Assembly: GCA_905221615.1 (NCBI GenBank)
Contig: CAJNDT010003480.1
Coordinates: 1 to 64,000 of the forward strand
Direction: 5' to 3'
DNA from: Symbiodinium sp. CCMP2592
Lineage: Eukaryota > Sar > Dinophyceae > Suessiales > Symbiodiniaceae
DNA: 64,000 nucleotides
Both the position numbers and the translations under genes were made by a program. Shown here piece by piece: positions 25,034 through 33,881 of this stretch. The notes beneath the pieces were generated by a model. It did not search any database, was not told where the DNA came from, and saw nothing but the letters and a program-made list of their open reading frames with translations. Position 1 is the first letter of the stretch. Each line of letters begins with the position of its first letter.

Positions 25034-27690
25034 AACTGTTAGGGGTCTGACGCCGCTTGCCGGACATGGCCAATATTTGGGGTTCCAATGTCGGGTGCCC
25101 GGATCGGCTCGCCAGCGAGACCCAAACCTGGGGAGGCCCCTCCAAGACCCCTCCCAAAAGGCTTGCCAAATGTATCTCCGAAAACAAAGCTTTCCTGCGC
25201 TCAAGTTTTAGCTCTTGGAGACTCCGCAGTATGTCCAAGGCTGAAAACTGTCCGCCTGCTCCCGCTCCTTCTGTAGAGTGCAATCACAATTGAGAAAAAG
25301 TCTTGTGCAACTTTTTGGTGCAGAAAAAGCTCTACAGGAGACCTTAAGTGCTCGTTCGAGTCTTGCAGGCCGAAGCAGGCACGGTAGCAAGAGTGACGAT
25401 TTTCCGAAGCTGATCTGTTGAGTTTGGTTTTAGAGAAGAGAAACCTGTGCGGCTGTCAGTTGTTATGGTCAATTTGTGTTTAAACTTGCAGTCATACAAT
25501 CTGGTTTCGTGCCGTTTGGAGCTTTGCCTTGCTTTCCAATAGGAGCTGCTGTGCAAAAAGCAAGCTTTAGGCCTACAGTGCACAGTGCGCACACTGGTTG
25601 GTCTGGGAAACGAAACCGCTCACTGAGTCGGTAAGAAACCTCCTTTCTGGAGGCCTGGTAATGGGAACCCAAGTTGCAAGTGAGACGGCTTGGATTGTCA
25701 GTTCGGTTTGAGAGGTTTTATGCGTAGACGTTCCTTCGGTGGTCGCGTTTCGTGGCATGCTCTCCTAGATTGTTGTGAACGGTTTTGTGATGAGCTTCTG
25801 GCTTTGGTTTTCCCACGTGTTGTGGGAAGAATCTGCGTTGGTTGACTTAAAAGCGTAAAAACTGAGGGAATACGCTTCTCTTACCACCGAAACCGTGTCA
25901 CTGTTGCCACTTTTCGGATGCGCTTGTGCAAAAACGCAGGGAAAACGCTTCTTCTAAAGCGAAACCGTGTGACAGTTGCCACTTTTGGAAGCCAGTTCTG
26001 CCAAAACCCAAGGAAAGTGCGCATTCCAAAATAGATTGCCAAAAACCGGAAAAAAAACAACACAACGCTTCAAACAATAGAAAAGCTTCATTTTCCATGG
26101 TTTTTCTCTACTTTGAAGCGTTGTGTTGTTTTTTTCCGGTTTTTGGCAATCTATTTTGGAATGCGTACTTTCCTTGGGTTTTGGCAGAACTTGCTTCCAA
26201 AAGTGGCAACTGTCACACGGTTTCGCCTTAGAAGAAGCGTTTTCCTTGTGTTTTTGCACATTGGAAGCCAGAATCCTTGTGACGGTTGCAGTTTTCGTCA
26301 TTTTACAATCCCATCTGCGCGTAGAAAGAGAGAGTGCGCTTGTGATCAGCGTCGGTGCAAGTCTGTGTTGGGTGCACATAGAGCCAATCAGGTCACCGAT
26401 TTGGTTTAGCAACACTATCTGCGCGCTTTCAATGACACCCTTCCAAAGGCTTTAACAAAAGGCTTGCGAAACAAGTCACCAAACTGCTACCGCAACAATA
26501 CCCACACGCCTTCAATGACTAGGACGCCTGCAACAGTCCCTACACCCAACAGTCCGAAGTTTCCATGAGTCCTCAAGTTGGCATTCTTCGCTAAGTGGTT
26601 TTCTGTTCATAACCTCAGCATCACACCAACCAGAAAAGCAACACTAAAAAAACGTTTTCAATGATCAGACAGTGAGCTGCGTGCTCGCATCCGACTATTG
26701 TGCATCTGTCATTGAAGACGGTTTTCTAGCGTGGCGTCCCATACGGTTTTCTTTTGTTGCGTCCCATGCTTCAGCTTTGTTTGATTTGGGCAACTTGTCC
26801 AAGGCTAGGTACATGGTTTGTAGTAACCCTCGAAGCACTTCTAGGTTCCGTTTTTTGGGCCTCTAGAAAGACAGGTTTCTCCCACCAGTCCATGGCCCTT
26901 AACAGCCACATGCCCTGTGGAGGAGTTGTGAAGGGTGCTCCCCGTTTTGAGGTTTCTGACAGTATGGTGACGGTCGTGTTGTGCTTTCAAGTGTGCTGCA
27001 GTGACGCGCTCTTGGCCAGTTTGCTTGTTGGTTCTCGATTCTCGATGCCAGGTTTTCCCATCGTTGAAAAGTTGAAGTCCCAAAGTTTACGTGTTCAGGG
27101 GGTCCAGAACCAGGAGCTCCCTTTAGGAGTGGTTTTGTAGGGGGCATAAGGGGGCCTCCTCAGTACATTGTTGTTGTCTGACAACGTGGCTCCTAAAGAG
27201 GGGACAAAATCTTGGGTCGTTTCGGACGAAAACACCAGGCCCAGTTGTGTTGCTTCTGCTTCTATCAAATTGGTATGTCTGTTGCGTATGTCGCTTGCGC
27301 AAAGATGCGCAGAGGGTTTGTGTCGCAGCAGGTCTGTGTCAGTGCGATCTGCGCTCGTCCACACCTAGCAAAGTGAGCATTTGGGCCCTATCCGGACCCA
27401 ATTCTGGACCCAATTCTGGGACCCCAGAACGGGGCCCGAAATGAAGCCGTGTCTCTTGATTCTAGTACAAGAGGGACCAGTTTTGGGTCCATTTTTCGGA
27501 ACACATTTTGGGGTCCCAATTTTTGCTTTTTTATGAAACCGATCCGCGGGGCGCCAGCAGCGACAGCCATGTGAGCGGGAGACGCATCCTATAAGACCCG
27601 ACTTGAATGTTGTAAGTTTGCGAATGTGATTCCAATGTGACCCAATGATTCTCCAAAGCCCGAGATGGTCCTGCTGGCGAAGATGGCGGC
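25034..27690 (+). repeat. 2.6-kb tandem duplication, copy 2
   Basis: This 2,657-bp copy matches 22476-25033 very closely. Its main difference is a 93-bp segment at 25330-25422 that copy 1 lacks. It ends at an AACTG (27691-27695), 58 bp upstream of the start codon of the tyrosine recombinase gene, so the duplication abuts the left side of the YR retroelement. Confidence 0.85.
25928..26258. repeat. Large palindrome, second copy
   Basis: Counterpart of the palindrome at 23277-23605 inside the second tandem copy, with arms 25928-26074 and 26112-26258. The arms differ from the first copy at only a few positions, including two extra A residues, so the hairpin potential is retained. Confidence 0.9.
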
Positions 27691-27753
27691 AACTGAAGCC
27701 ACTAGTTCGAACTGGTTTCTGAGGCAGGTGACAGTCGCCGGAGGGATGCCGCC

Positions 27754-29472
27754 ATGGCCTTTGGGTCGTACGAGGCACATTTGGCTTCTTGCATGCGCAA
27801 GTTCAATAAGACTGGGTTTGTCCGATCCTGGGATTTTAAACTTAAGCCTTCTGCCAATTTGTTTGCCGGTATGGCACGTGCCAGCGGGCCCATGCCGCCT
27901 GTCATGTCTGTGCCAGTGCCCAAGATGGTGTCATCCCAGGTTACCGTTGCTTCTGTTGTCAAGCTTGCCCTGGGCAGGGTCAGGCTGCAGGATTCTTGGA
28001 GTGTGCACCTTGACAAGAAGCTGCGTGCTGCCATTCAGAAGTGGGTGTCTATCGTCCTTGAGGATCCACTCACCTTTGATGTTGGCCGCAGGTGTGCTGC
28101 CGCGTCCTGCCAGGACTCCGCAGTCTCGCAAGGTTTGCTGCACACCTTTTCGGGCAAAGCTGCGGGTACACTGCACAATCGTGCGGGGCCGTTGCTCCGT
28201 TTTGTGGCGTGGGCCAAGAAGCGGCGTCTCCAGCCGCTGCCACTGAGAGAGAAAGATGTGTATGAGTTCCTGCTCGATTTGGAGGATTCCAGCGCGCCGT
28301 CTTTCGGCAAGGCACTCATGTCCTCGTTGGCGTTTTGCAAGTTCGTTTTGGGTGCTGAGTCTTTCTCTGACTCCCTTTGCAGTGGCCGCCTTACAGGGCT
28401 TGCGCGTGCCTCTTTTCTTAAAAAGAGGAAGAGGCGACAGAAGCCGCCACTCACCGTTGCTATGGTCAAGAGATTGGAGCGCCTTGTGGTGGATGAGTCA
28501 GATAATGATGTTGACAGGCTGTGTGCAGGCTTTTTCTTACTCTGCGTTTATCTTCGTGCTAGATACAGCGATGGCCAGGCTTTGATGAATCTGGTTTTGG
28601 ATGAGCCGGACTCTTTCATGGGACCACTTGCAGGGTACTTCCAAGGTGAGACTTCACGGACAAAGACCAGCTTCTCCTTGGAGAGGAAAACAGCATTGCT
28701 TCCTATGGTGGGGCCATTGTGCGGGGTTGCGTCCGTGCCTTGGTTCAGGACGTGGATGAGCCTTCGTGAGGACCTCGCCATTCCCGAGGGGGAAGATTTT
28801 CCTCTCCTGCCCAGCCGTGGTCAGGAGGGCGGATGGTCGGGCGTTCCGCCCACGGCCACCGTAGCAGCTGGTTGGTTGCGCGGGATTTTGTCTGCCAGAG
28901 GTTTCCCTGAAGCCTCAAAGCTTGGTACTCACAGCTGTAAGGCTACGACTTTGTCTTGGATGTCAAAGTATGGTGTTGACGCGCTGCACCGGAGGATTTT
29001 GGGATATCACAAGGCTCCGCAGGACGAGATGATGCACATCTATGGGCGTGACAATGTTGCGCCTGCTCTGAGGTCTCTTGAGTACGTGCTCGCCGATATA
29101 AGGATCGGCAAGTTCCTCCCGGACACCACGCGTTCGGGCTATTTCCCAACTGAGCCTGAGCGCGAGCCAGGACCGGATTTCAATGATGAACCGTCGGCCT
29201 CGGAGGCGTCATTGGACGAAGAGGACAACGTTCAGGACCTTCGTGCTGAGGAGGCTGCGGCTGATGAGATCATACCGCCTTGGGCCGAGTTAGCTGTGGG
29301 AGACCCTGATGCCCATGTGTACATCAGGCACATTACTTCCCGCAAGCTTCACCGTCTCGCTGATGAGGGCGGGAATCGGCTTCGCTGTGGGAAGAGGTGC
29401 TCAAAGAAGTTCGAGCGTCTTGCTGAGAGGCCTAGGTTTATGGCAGACATGTGCCAAAACTGTTTCAAGTGA
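27754..29472 (+). CDS. Tyrosine recombinase (YR) of the retroelement
   Basis: This 572-residue protein should cut and rejoin the circular cDNA at the target through a covalent tyrosine link. The start is an ATG in a perfect GCCGCCATGG context, with an in-frame stop 49 bp upstream. Residues ~130-225 form a core-binding-like helical region. The catalytic domain has the box I Arg in LRARYSDGQAL (R270), the box II His in GTHSCKATT (H393), a further His in LGYHK (H419), and the nucleophile in HIYGRDN (Y430). The second box II Arg of the usual H-x-x-R is Lys here (K396). The C-terminal tail has C545, C549, C567 and C570 with nearby His, a probable zinc-binding unit. A basic KKRKRRQK stretch (223-230) could be a nuclear signal. 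The uninterrupted frame suggests recent activity. Confidence 0.85.
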   Translation: MAFGSYEAHLASCMRKFNKTGFVRSWDFKLKPSANLFAGMARASGPMPPVMSVPVPKMVSSQVTVASVVKLALGRVRLQDSWSVHLDKKLRAAIQKWVSIVLEDPLTFDVGRRCAAASCQDSAVSQGLLHTFSGKAAGTLHNRAGPLLRFVAWAKKRRLQPLPLREKDVYEFLLDLEDSSAPSFGKALMSSLAFCKFVLGAESFSDSLCSGRLTGLARASFLKKRKRRQKPPLTVAMVKRLERLVVDESDNDVDRLCAGFFLLCVYLRARYSDGQALMNLVLDEPDSFMGPLAGYFQGETSRTKTSFSLERKTALLPMVGPLCGVASVPWFRTWMSLREDLAIPEGEDFPLLPSRGQEGGWSGVPPTATVAAGWLRGILSARGFPEASKLGTHSCKATTLSWMSKYGVDALHRRILGYHKAPQDEMMHIYGRDNVAPALRSLEYVLADIRIGKFLPDTTRSGYFPTEPEREPGPDFNDEPSASEASLDEEDNVQDLRAEEAAADEIIPPWAELAVGDPDAHVYIRHITSRKLHRLADEGGNRLRCGKRCSKKFERLAERPRFMADMCQNCFK

Positions 29473-29915
29473 TGTGCGCACTTGTGGAAGCCGGTACACG
29501 CGGTGCTCACCGGACTCACTCGGTGATGGATTGATGTGCTTGCGCACTTGTGGTTTGCCGGACTTCGCGGCTTGGATTTGGATGAGCTGGACCCACTCGG
29601 CTCAATTGTCTGACCCTTGCGGGTTTCACGATGTGCGTGAGTGCGTGATGCCACCGGTCCACGCGGTGGCACATGTACGAATTTCGGGCACTGGCCTGGT
29701 TTTGATGTGGCACCGACTTACTTGTCCGGTGTCATGCGAGTTTTTAGAACATGCTGAACACGAGTGTCGTGTGAAATACTTGCCGGGCGCCGTCAAGTAT
29801 GTGAGTTCGTGCTGAACTTGTGTCCGACAGTCAGCGGTTTGCAAGTGCAATTGACGTTTGCGGTGAGTGTGCACTTTGGCTGGAGACCCATAGTGCCTTG
29901 ACAGGTTTTTGTGCC
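29473..29915 (+). other. Spacer between YR and Gag
   Basis: 443 bp without a convincing gene. It holds degenerate short repeats built on GCGCACTTGTGG and CCGGTACACGCGGTG-like phrases. The Gag frame is open back to 29820, but the first ATG with good context is at 29916. Confidence 0.5.
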
Positions 29916-31112
29916 ATGGCCGTCACAGAGAGCAAGGCAAACTTCTCTTCGAGGGCGAAGGCTCTTGGTCTGGAGGATCCAGTGCTGGTGAAGTTCGTTG
30001 ATGCTGGCATTGATTGCATGAGCAAGTATGCTTTCTTGAGCTCATATGTGCCCGGGAGCACGGATGAGAGCCCATTCACTGCTGCCATCGTCAAAGTGCT
30101 TGGGCGTGACCCTTCGATTGCGGAGCTCAGTGTGCTTCGCCGCTTGCTGCATGAGAGCTACAACCTAACTGTGTCTGAATTGCAATCGCAGGTAGAAAGG
30201 ACTGATGACTCTGCTCCGAGAAAGCTCGCAGCGCCCGACCGGGCCGACCGGTTGCAGCGACAGCAGGTTCGGCTGAGTGGTTTGACGATCCACGGCCCGA
30301 CTCTTCCGGGTCATGCCGTGATCGATAAGTGCGTTCAGATGTATGAGGATAACGTGCTTCATTACTTACCGCCTCAGTCGTGCCCTTGCCGTGATGATGA
30401 GGTCAAGTTCAAGAAGGATCGCGATGATAAGATGTTGTCCGTTGATGGTGCCGGTCATGTGTCTCTACGCACCCAGGTTGCAAAGGTTGATGCTGATGTG
30501 TCCTCAGACCTTCTCCTCAAGCTGGCATTGACCCGTCGAGGTTTGGCCCTAGACCAGGCAGGGATTGTTACCTTTTCGGAGCACGAGCGGTGGGTGGAAG
30601 CACTCTTTACCGCGCGTTTCAGGGATCCACCTGATAACTATGCGCGTGTGACGCTGCAGCAGCTTATGCAGGCTGATCGGCAGCTGTTTGTGGAAGCAGC
30701 TGATCGCACTCGGCATGGAATCCAACTTGTTTCTGACGGCAAGCCTGTTGATAAGATTTGGAACGAGGCAATGAATTGCAATAATGTCACACACCTTTTG
30801 CAGCCTTTGGTCGCGGCCCCTCCGGCTCCTTTCAGGCCTGGCCCGTACGATGACCGCAGGCCCTGGAAAGGCAAGGGGAAAGGCAAGGGTAAAGGAAAGG
30901 GCAAGAACAATGTCCGTATGCCCGCTGAGCATGCAGACGGAGTTCCATCCACGACTCGCGGATTGCCAATCTGTTTCGACTTTAACTTAGGCCGTTGCCA
31001 GAGAGCTGTATCCGATGGGAAGTGCGAGCGAGGACTCCATGTCTGCTGCATCAAAGGATGTTTCAAGAGAGATCATGGGTACACGGCGTGTCCCAAACGC
31101 AAGAAGGAGTGA
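29916..31112 (+). CDS. Gag-like nucleocapsid protein of the YR retroelement
   Basis: About 398 residues from the ATG at 29916 (GCCATGG context). The protein should package element RNA. The N-terminal two thirds are helical and unrecognised. Near the C-terminus a Gly-Lys run (GKGKGKGKGKGK type) precedes a Cys/His cluster: C-F-D-F-N-L-G-R-C, then C-E-R-G-L-H-V-C-C, C-F-K-R-D-H and T-A-C-P. This resembles a CCCH or knuckle-type RNA-binding finger. The same arrangement, a GK-rich linker followed by a zinc finger, occurs in the copia Gag at 52502. The stop is UGA followed by CUAG, and the downstream Pol frame is the same frame, so a readthrough Gag-Pol fusion is likely. Confidence 0.75.
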   Translation: MAVTESKANFSSRAKALGLEDPVLVKFVDAGIDCMSKYAFLSSYVPGSTDESPFTAAIVKVLGRDPSIAELSVLRRLLHESYNLTVSELQSQVERTDDSAPRKLAAPDRADRLQRQQVRLSGLTIHGPTLPGHAVIDKCVQMYEDNVLHYLPPQSCPCRDDEVKFKKDRDDKMLSVDGAGHVSLRTQVAKVDADVSSDLLLKLALTRRGLALDQAGIVTFSEHERWVEALFTARFRDPPDNYARVTLQQLMQADRQLFVEAADRTRHGIQLVSDGKPVDKIWNEAMNCNNVTHLLQPLVAAPPAPFRPGPYDDRRPWKGKGKGKGKGKGKNNVRMPAEHADGVPSTTRGLPICFDFNLGRCQRAVSDGKCERGLHVCCIKGCFKRDHGYTACPKRKKE

Positions 31113-31116
31113 CTAG
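31110..31116 (+). promoter_or_regulatory. UGACUAG stop-codon readthrough signal between Gag and Pol
   Basis: The Gag stop codon and the next four bases read TGACTAG. UGA followed by CUAG is the best-known stop-readthrough context in eukaryotic and viral genes. Gag and Pol are both in the frame divisible by three, and only this one stop separates Gag from the long Pol frame, so readthrough would give a Gag-Pol fusion without frameshifting. Independent initiation at the ATG at 31128 (CCATGG) is the alternative. Confidence 0.6.
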
Positions 31117-31127
31117 GTGTGCAATCC

Positions 31128-33881
31128 ATGGACCAAACGACTGACGAGAAGGATGCTGCGCCGAGCGGTGAGCCTCTTGTGCGCTCTTCTTCTGAATGCA
31201 GTGTCCCTGAAGGGGAAGTTATGCATGCAGGTCCTAATGGGTTGCCTTCCGCTGAAGAATTTGCTTCTAGTCTGATTGGGAAGTGGATTGAACAGGCTGA
31301 TGTTTTGAAGCTTTTCGATTGCCTCCCGAAAGCTGCGCCGCAACGCGGCTCCGGTGGCGGCATTTCATTTACCACTGGGGCCTTTGCCAAGGTCAAGGTG
31401 GGACTTAGGAGCAATGTCGCTGTTTTTCCAAAGTCCACGCAGGTGCTGGCCGCTTTTGTAAGGCAGTCGGCTCCTGCCCACAAGTTCACAACCGTCGTGC
31501 TCTTTGATGGTGTTCGCACGGCCCCGCATCGTGATCAGCAGAATTCCTTCTTGCCTAATTTGGCCATTCCCTTGTCTAGTTTTACTAAAGGTTCGATTTG
31601 GGTGCAATCCAGCAAGGGTCCCCACACTCGGACTGTTGATGGTGCAACCCTTCAAGGGGTGGCATTGCCTGTGTCGGATGGCCCTGTCCTGTTTGATGCA
31701 CGCAGGCAGACGCACCTCACTGATTCGTGGCAGGGCAGGAGGGTCATTTTGGTTGCTTTTTCTATTTCAGCCTTTGATAAGCTGTCTCTCGAGGCTTCGC
31801 AACGCTTGATTTCACTTGATTTTGCCTTGCCAACCGAGCCAGAGGTCGAGCACTTCCGTGAGCACCCACAGCTGCCTGTTCGCCTGCCGTGGCCGCCGCG
31901 TTTCCCTCTGCTGTCGAGTGCTTCAGCAACCAAGGCTGTTACCGAGGCGGTGGTTCCCAAAGAACCACTTTTTCTTGAGCTATGCGCCGGCACCGCCATG
32001 CTTTCTCGCTGCTTTCGTGAAGCGGGTGTGCCTGTCATGCCCATTGATCACCAGCACAACCGCCATCATCCGTTGGCGCAGGTCTGCAATCTCAGCTTGA
32101 CCGAGGAGTCCACTTGGGTTTTCCTGCGCAATTTGGTGCGTGATCATCCTATACTCTTCGTGCATGCTGCCCCGCCTTGTGGCACATGCTCTGCAGCGCG
32201 CAACATAAAGCGGAAAGGGGTATCCGTGGCCCCGCTTCGCTCTCCTGAGCATCCCATGGGTTTGCCTTCGCTGACTGGTGTCAACCTTGACAAGGTCCAG
32301 GCTGCAAACAAAATTTACGTTGGCCTTGCCCAGTTTCTTGATTTGCTTTGCAGCTCCAACATCCCATGGACAGTTGAGAATCCTGAGTCAAGCATGCTTT
32401 GGCAGCTGCCCTGTTTTGCTCATTTGGTAAAGAATTTTCCGAGGGTCAATTTCGACATGTGTTGCTATGGTGGTGCACGATTGACCCACCGTACGCTGCT
32501 TACATCTTGTGATGCCATCGAGCATTTTCGCCAGCGCTGTCCGGGTGGGCACGAACACCTTCCGTGGAAGCCCCAGCGCCGCGCTGATGGCACGATGTCT
32601 TTTCCCACTGAGCAGGAGGCGGCCTACCCTAGGCCCTTTTGCCAACAGTTCGTGGCGCTGGTCTTTCGGCACTTGGGTCGTCCCTTGCCTGTGCATCCTA
32701 CTGCGGCCACGCCTGCCGCTGCTGCCACTTCATCTGCTCGGCAACCTCGCGGGCGTAAACTGCCTCCTGTTATGCCTGAGTTCAAGCGTGTGCTTGTCTA
32801 CCAAGTTCATGCTCTGCCGCCTGTTGATTCCAAGCGGTGCATTTTGCAGCCCCTCCGCGATGCTCCCTCTGGATCCAAACTTCTCTCTTCGACCTCTTTA
32901 CTGCTAAGCCGGGGTGGTTCTGGGTCTTCGTTGAAGTTTTCCCGGGATGAGGTTGTGGACTCGGATAGTTCTAGCAGTGATGCCAGCAGTTGCGAATCCG
33001 TGCACGGTTCGGACAGTGATGCCTCCTGTGCGCGGACCTTGGAGCCTTCTTGTGATGCTAGGGCTTTTGAGGTTCGCCTTGGTGTGTACGCCTCTCCTGA
33101 TGAATTTCTTGATGGGTGCAGAGGGGTTACTCATCCTTTCGATCACCTGCATGCCGCTCCTGATCGTCTCAAACAATGCGTTTTTGACATGTTGGTCAAT
33201 GGCCCGACCTGGGTTGTGCAACGGAGGGCGGCCCTACTCAGGAAGTGGACGTCCTGGGCCTCCGACCTCGAAGGCGAGGAACGTGCTTTGAAGGATGCGC
33301 TTGATCCTCAGGTCGCCAAGGTTTTACAAGGAAAAAGGCTGAAGCTTCTGGAGCGTATTGCCGGCTCCCTTGGTTGGGTTGACATGAAGGTTTTCGATGA
33401 ACTGCGCAATGGTTTTGACTTGGTGGGCCATCATGAACACACTGGAGTTTTCGCTCACGAGCCCAGGCCACCAGAGTTGGCCGAAAGCGATTTCATTAGT
33501 GCCGCACAATTTCTGCAGCCCGCTTTACTTGGAAAGATTCGTGCTTCTGCATCCGATGCGAATGCTCGTGAGCTGTGGGACAAGACTCTTGGTGAGGTGG
33601 CTGATGGCATTCTTGAGGGACCGCTTTCTGCTGAGGAGTTGTTGTCTCGACACGGGCCGTGCTGGCTCCCTACTCGCCGGTTCGGCGTTGAACAGACTTC
33701 CTCTGCCGGCCGTAAACTTAGACCTGTTGATGATTTCACTGAGAACAAGGTCAATTTGGCTTTCGGTTCGATGGATAAGCTTGATCTTAACGCGCTTGAC
33801 GAGTTGATTGGGATCAGCAGGTTGTGGATTCGGGTTCTGAACGGGCCGCCTGATTTCACAATCCCTCTCTCGAATCCTTGA
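31128..33881 (+). CDS. Pol part 1: 2OG-Fe(II)-oxygenase-like plus C5-methyltransferase-like plus RT N-terminus
   Basis: Residues are counted from 31119, the frame start; the first ATG is residue 4. Residues ~120-215 look like a 2-oxoglutarate/Fe(II) dioxygenase fold: H137-R-D139, a distal H199 in QTHLTD, and an Arg (R207/R208) about eight residues on, before VILVAFS. Residues ~283-515 look like a C5-cytosine methyltransferase: LFLELCAGTAML (SAM loop, ~284-295), an acidic turn PID (~308-310), the PPC motif with nucleophile C354 in AAPPCGTCS, V-E-N-P at 419-422 (motif VI), a CCYGGARLTHRT block (motif VIII-like, 448-459), and a Y-P-R-P-F-C block (~503-508). Residues 600-640 are an acidic, Ser-rich linker. 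From ~845 the RT fingers appear (RRFGVEQ, LRPVDDFTENKVN). The frame ends at a stop at 33879-33881 just before RT motif A, which lies in another frame. Confidence 0.75.
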   Translation: MDQTTDEKDAAPSGEPLVRSSSECSVPEGEVMHAGPNGLPSAEEFASSLIGKWIEQADVLKLFDCLPKAAPQRGSGGGISFTTGAFAKVKVGLRSNVAVFPKSTQVLAAFVRQSAPAHKFTTVVLFDGVRTAPHRDQQNSFLPNLAIPLSSFTKGSIWVQSSKGPHTRTVDGATLQGVALPVSDGPVLFDARRQTHLTDSWQGRRVILVAFSISAFDKLSLEASQRLISLDFALPTEPEVEHFREHPQLPVRLPWPPRFPLLSSASATKAVTEAVVPKEPLFLELCAGTAMLSRCFREAGVPVMPIDHQHNRHHPLAQVCNLSLTEESTWVFLRNLVRDHPILFVHAAPPCGTCSAARNIKRKGVSVAPLRSPEHPMGLPSLTGVNLDKVQAANKIYVGLAQFLDLLCSSNIPWTVENPESSMLWQLPCFAHLVKNFPRVNFDMCCYGGARLTHRTLLTSCDAIEHFRQRCPGGHEHLPWKPQRRADGTMSFPTEQEAAYPRPFCQQFVALVFRHLGRPLPVHPTAATPAAAATSSARQPRGRKLPPVMPEFKRVLVYQVHALPPVDSKRCILQPLRDAPSGSKLLSSTSLLLSRGGSGSSLKFSRDEVVDSDSSSSDASSCESVHGSDSDASCARTLEPSCDARAFEVRLGVYASPDEFLDGCRGVTHPFDHLHAAPDRLKQCVFDMLVNGPTWVVQRRAALLRKWTSWASDLEGEERALKDALDPQVAKVLQGKRLKLLERIAGSLGWVDMKVFDELRNGFDLVGHHEHTGVFAHEPRPPELAESDFISAAQFLQPALLGKIRASASDANARELWDKTLGEVADGILEGPLSAEELLSRHGPCWLPTRRFGVEQTSSAGRKLRPVDDFTENKVNLAFGSMDKLDLNALDELIGISRLWIRVLNGPPDFTIPLSNP

